The notes beneath the pieces are model-generated. The model searched no databases. It saw only the letters and a program-made list of their open reading frames with translations, and was not told where the DNA came from. Below are positions 58,443 through 60,832 of a stretch of DNA of 60,832 nt, in pieces. Source of the stretch: GW2011-AR18 sp038046085 (GTDB lineage Archaea; Nanobdellota; Nanobdellia; SCGC-AAA011-G17; GW2011-AR18); the NCBI GenBank assembly GCA_038046085.1, contig JBBSWW010000002.1:1-60832 (forward strand), in the 5' to 3' direction. Position numbers and translations under genes: made by a program. How positions within the stretch are numbered: the first letter of the stretch is position 1; each line of letters begins with the position of its first letter.

Positions 58443-60832
58443 ATAAATATAAAAGAGTGATAAGTTTTTTAGAGATGTTTTTAGTAATAAGTCTAGTATT
58501 TTCAATAAGTTTCAGTTTAAATTCTAATATTGTAAATGCAGATACAACTGTAGGATGCTGTGAGAAAACAAAATCTGGAGAGTATTGCCAGACAGCAGCA
58601 CAAGATCAGTGTGAGGCAGGATCAAATTTTGCACCAACAAGCTGTGAACAGACAAGTTATTGTAAATCAGGATGCTGTGCAGGAATAGGAGGATATTGTT
58701 ATAATAATTATCCAAAAGCATTATGTGAAAAACAATATGGAGGAAGCTATAGTGCAGATCCATCATGTAATGTGCAAGAGTGTAATGTGGGATGTTGTGT
58801 AATAGGAACACAGGCTTCAATATTAACAAAAGGAAGATGTTTAAATGAGACAAGCAGATTCCCAGATCTAGAATTAGATTTCAGAGCAGATATACAAGAT
58901 GAATCCTCATGTTTGAATCTGGCTAAAAATACAGAGAAAGGATGTTGTGTTTCTGATAGTGGATGTTCTTATGGTGCTAAGTCAACATGTAATGTACCTT
59001 CAGCAGTTAATGGAACAGGATTCTATAAAGACAAATATTGCAGCTCATTAAATGGAATGTGCAGTTGTGCTCCAGCTGATCATACAACAGGTGGAAAAGG
59101 AAATACAATGTGTTTACCTAATGATGACAGTGTATACTGGAAAGATTCATGTGGAAATCCTGAAGGGATAAAAGAAAAATGTGATTATAGCAAAGGAAGT
59201 CTTTGTGGTGATAGTGATAAAGATGGAATATTTAGTTGTGAGAGTCTAAAATGTGAAGGACAGGATGCTAATTCTGAAAATAGTAAAAAATTAAGTGTTA
59301 ATCTAGAAAATTATCATGGAACAGATCCTCAAGAATTGAAAACAAATGAGATATTAAACGGAGAGAGCTGGTGCCAATCAGATAGCAAAGAACAAGATGC
59401 AAATAGATTATTTGGACAGGATCCAGTAGGATCAAGATATTATAGAAGTATATGTATAAATGGAAAAGAATTAGTAGAACCATGTAAAGATTACAGACAG
59501 GAATTCTGCTATTCAGCAAATGTAGATGTACCAAGAAAAGATGAACAAGGAAATGATATATTAGGTGGAATATATACAGAAGGAAGATGTCTGAAGAATG
59601 AATGGCAATCATGTATAGATAGTTGTAACACAGCAGATTCATTTACAATGAGCAAAGGAACATATGAAGAAGCTTTAAAGAAAGATGAACAATGCTGCGG
59701 AGATAGAACAAAAAGAGATTGTGCATGGACAGGAAGCAAATGTGCACCAGCAGTAAGCCCAGGAGCAAAATTCTGGGAAGGTGAAGGATCTGATACTTGT
59801 GGAAAAGCTAATTTAGAATGTACTGCTTACTTTGTATGTGGCGGATGGAATAGATTATTAGGATTATGTCAGGGATCTGGAGGAGAGAGAGTTGCCTCAT
59901 CAGGAATAATCGGAGGAACATTCGGAGCTGGAGCTGCAATAGGAACAGGATTAACATTAGGAACAGTTGCTCTTGGACCAATTGCTTTAGCTGGATTAGG
60001 AACATTCGCAATCGTTGCAGCTAGAACTGGAACATCTGGAGGATGGCAATTAATAAGCGGAGGGGAATGTTTTAGCCAGGATTATCTACAGGCAGGAAAT
60101 AATTTATGCAGAAGTTATGGAGATTGTGGAGCAGATTATAATTATTTAGTAGATGATGGAAATGTTCCAACAAATCTAAAATTAACAAAAGATGGATTTT
60201 CAAATACAGGAAGTATAGATAATGAAATAGCAGATGCTATAAGAGATGAAGATAGTAGAACAAAAGAGGGAAAAAATAACGGGCTTGAATATAATTATGG
60301 GAATAAAAATGCACAAGTTCCAGGAAACTTAAGCAGTAACCCTGATTGGAACAGAGGGGATACATTCTTTAATTTTGGAAATAATAACAAAGATGGAAGA
60401 TCAAGTAAATACTTAAGGGCATTATATCTTGGCAATGAATATTCTGGTGGTATTGTATATGGAACTGCTATAGCTGGTGGAATAGCCTTGGCTGTATTTA
60501 ATCCTTTATCCATATCTACATCTTTAGGTTTAGGAATAGGCTTAGGTTCAACTCCACAAGGATTATTGTTAAGAGGATTGATTGGAGCTTTACCATTTGA
60601 AACAATAGAAAAATCGGAATTTAATAAAGGAATAACTGGATTGGTAGAGGCTGAGAGACAACAGAGTGTTAATACTTATTTAGAGAATACACTTAATAAT
60701 GGAAGAATATTTACTCGTTCTGGTTCAAAAACAACAGAAGTTGCAACTAAGACTTCAGAATATATATCAAAAATTAATAATCCTGTAGCTGTAAAGGGTC
60801 AATCTTATCCAAATGGAAAGGCAGCTATTGAT
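58439..60832 (+). CDS. Giant Cys-rich exported protein, module 2 (3' partial)
   Basis: The frame is open from the ATG at 58439, overlapping the pilin-like stop, to the window edge: 798 residues seen. Signal peptide (FLEMFLVISLVFSISFSL). N-terminal Cys modules (VGCCEKTKSGEYC, SGCCAGIGGYC, VGCCVIG, KGCCVSDSGC) match those of 53999. Shared blocks: DSCGNPEGIKEKC, DKDGIFSCESLKC, GESWCQSD, CINGKELVEPC and YGDCGADYN. A Gly/Ala-rich hydrophobic segment lies near 480-525 and another near 680. The C-terminus lies beyond the window. Confidence 0.8.
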   Translation, partial: MNKYKRVISFLEMFLVISLVFSISFSLNSNIVNADTTVGCCEKTKSGEYCQTAAQDQCEAGSNFAPTSCEQTSYCKSGCCAGIGGYCYNNYPKALCEKQYGGSYSADPSCNVQECNVGCCVIGTQASILTKGRCLNETSRFPDLELDFRADIQDESSCLNLAKNTEKGCCVSDSGCSYGAKSTCNVPSAVNGTGFYKDKYCSSLNGMCSCAPADHTTGGKGNTMCLPNDDSVYWKDSCGNPEGIKEKCDYSKGSLCGDSDKDGIFSCESLKCEGQDANSENSKKLSVNLENYHGTDPQELKTNEILNGESWCQSDSKEQDANRLFGQDPVGSRYYRSICINGKELVEPCKDYRQEFCYSANVDVPRKDEQGNDILGGIYTEGRCLKNEWQSCIDSCNTADSFTMSKGTYEEALKKDEQCCGDRTKRDCAWTGSKCAPAVSPGAKFWEGEGSDTCGKANLECTAYFVCGGWNRLLGLCQGSGGERVASSGIIGGTFGAGAAIGTGLTLGTVALGPIALAGLGTFAIVAARTGTSGGWQLISGGECFSQDYLQAGNNLCRSYGDCGADYNYLVDDGNVPTNLKLTKDGFSNTGSIDNEIADAIRDEDSRTKEGKNNGLEYNYGNKNAQVPGNLSSNPDWNRGDTFFNFGNNNKDGRSSKYLRALYLGNEYSGGIVYGTAIAGGIALAVFNPLSISTSLGLGIGLGSTPQGLLLRGLIGALPFETIEKSEFNKGITGLVEAERQQSVNTYLENTLNNGRIFTRSGSKTTEVATKTSEYISKINNPVAVKGQSYPNGKAAID

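Noticed and set aside
1..60832. CRISPR arrays, insertion sequences, prophage or replication origin
   Set aside because: No regularly spaced repeats, cas genes, transposases, integrases, phage structural genes or Orc1/Cdc6 gene were found on reading both strands.

Overview
The window is an AT-rich stretch of archaeal chromosome, most likely from a DPANN lineage of the Woesearchaeota/Pacearchaeota type. The archaeal signature is clear: ribosomal proteins S19e, L31e and L39e, PDCD5, class I lysyl-tRNA synthetase, Cbf5, aRF1, RNA polymerase subunit L, TFS, PCNA, Hjc, MBF1, a short DUF1931 histone-fold protein, an intron-containing tRNA-Phe and a Sec11-type signal peptidase. The DPANN placement rests on small gene sizes, many surface proteins of unknown function and pilin-like 'K(R/K)GQV' N-termini; it is an inference. 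TAA, TAG and TGA all end genes, so the stop code looks standard. Genes are tightly packed with many ATGA overlaps, and no gene-free stretch reaches 300 bases.

Layout. 1-5 kb: secreted/membrane proteins and a two-gene ABC-2 exporter. 5-9.7 kb: a defence-like stretch with two paralogous nuclease-like/DUF2283 pairs flanking Hjc, a VapBC pair, the DUF1931 protein and LysRS. 9.7-19.6 kb: housekeeping genes (THUMP methyltransferase, acylphosphatase, J-domain protein, radical SAM-TRAM enzyme, HerA-like ATPase, Cbf5) and the S19e-PDCD5-L39e-L31e operon. 19.7-22 kb: exported helical protein, lipoprotein and pilin-like protein. 22.4-27.7 kb: an oxidoreductase, radical SAM/SPASM enzyme, glycosyltransferase, flippase-like protein and alpha/alpha-toroid protein around a tRNA-Phe gene. 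27.7-31.2 kb: ValRS and aRF1. 31.2-37.9 kb: GT-C membrane glycosyltransferases with ScpB between them, a membrane thioredoxin and a processive GT2. 38-60.8 kb: information-processing genes (MBF1, METTL5-like, RpoL, TFS, PCNA) mixed with many cell-surface proteins (LamG, thrombospondin type 3, PEGA, Cys-rich) and an MNT-HEPN pair. The window ends in a tandem two-fold module, each copy a 253-residue pilin-like protein translationally coupled to a very large Cys-rich exported protein. The last gene runs off the right edge and the first runs off the left edge.

How it fits together. Envelope building dominates: GT-C and GT2 enzymes, a flippase-like protein, a signal peptidase, a thioredoxin-like protein suited to exported disulfides, and a large set of Cys-rich or repeat-rich surface proteins. 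The best candidates for undescribed biology are the tandem pilin-like/giant Cys-rich modules, the oxidoreductase-radical SAM-GT-toroid cluster, the duplicated nuclease-like/DUF2283 pairs with a shared upstream palindrome, the STT3-like pair lacking WWDYG, and an aRF1 whose GGQ and NIKS motifs read GGF and NIKD. A 100-base run of N (44104-44203) marks an assembly gap inside one gene.
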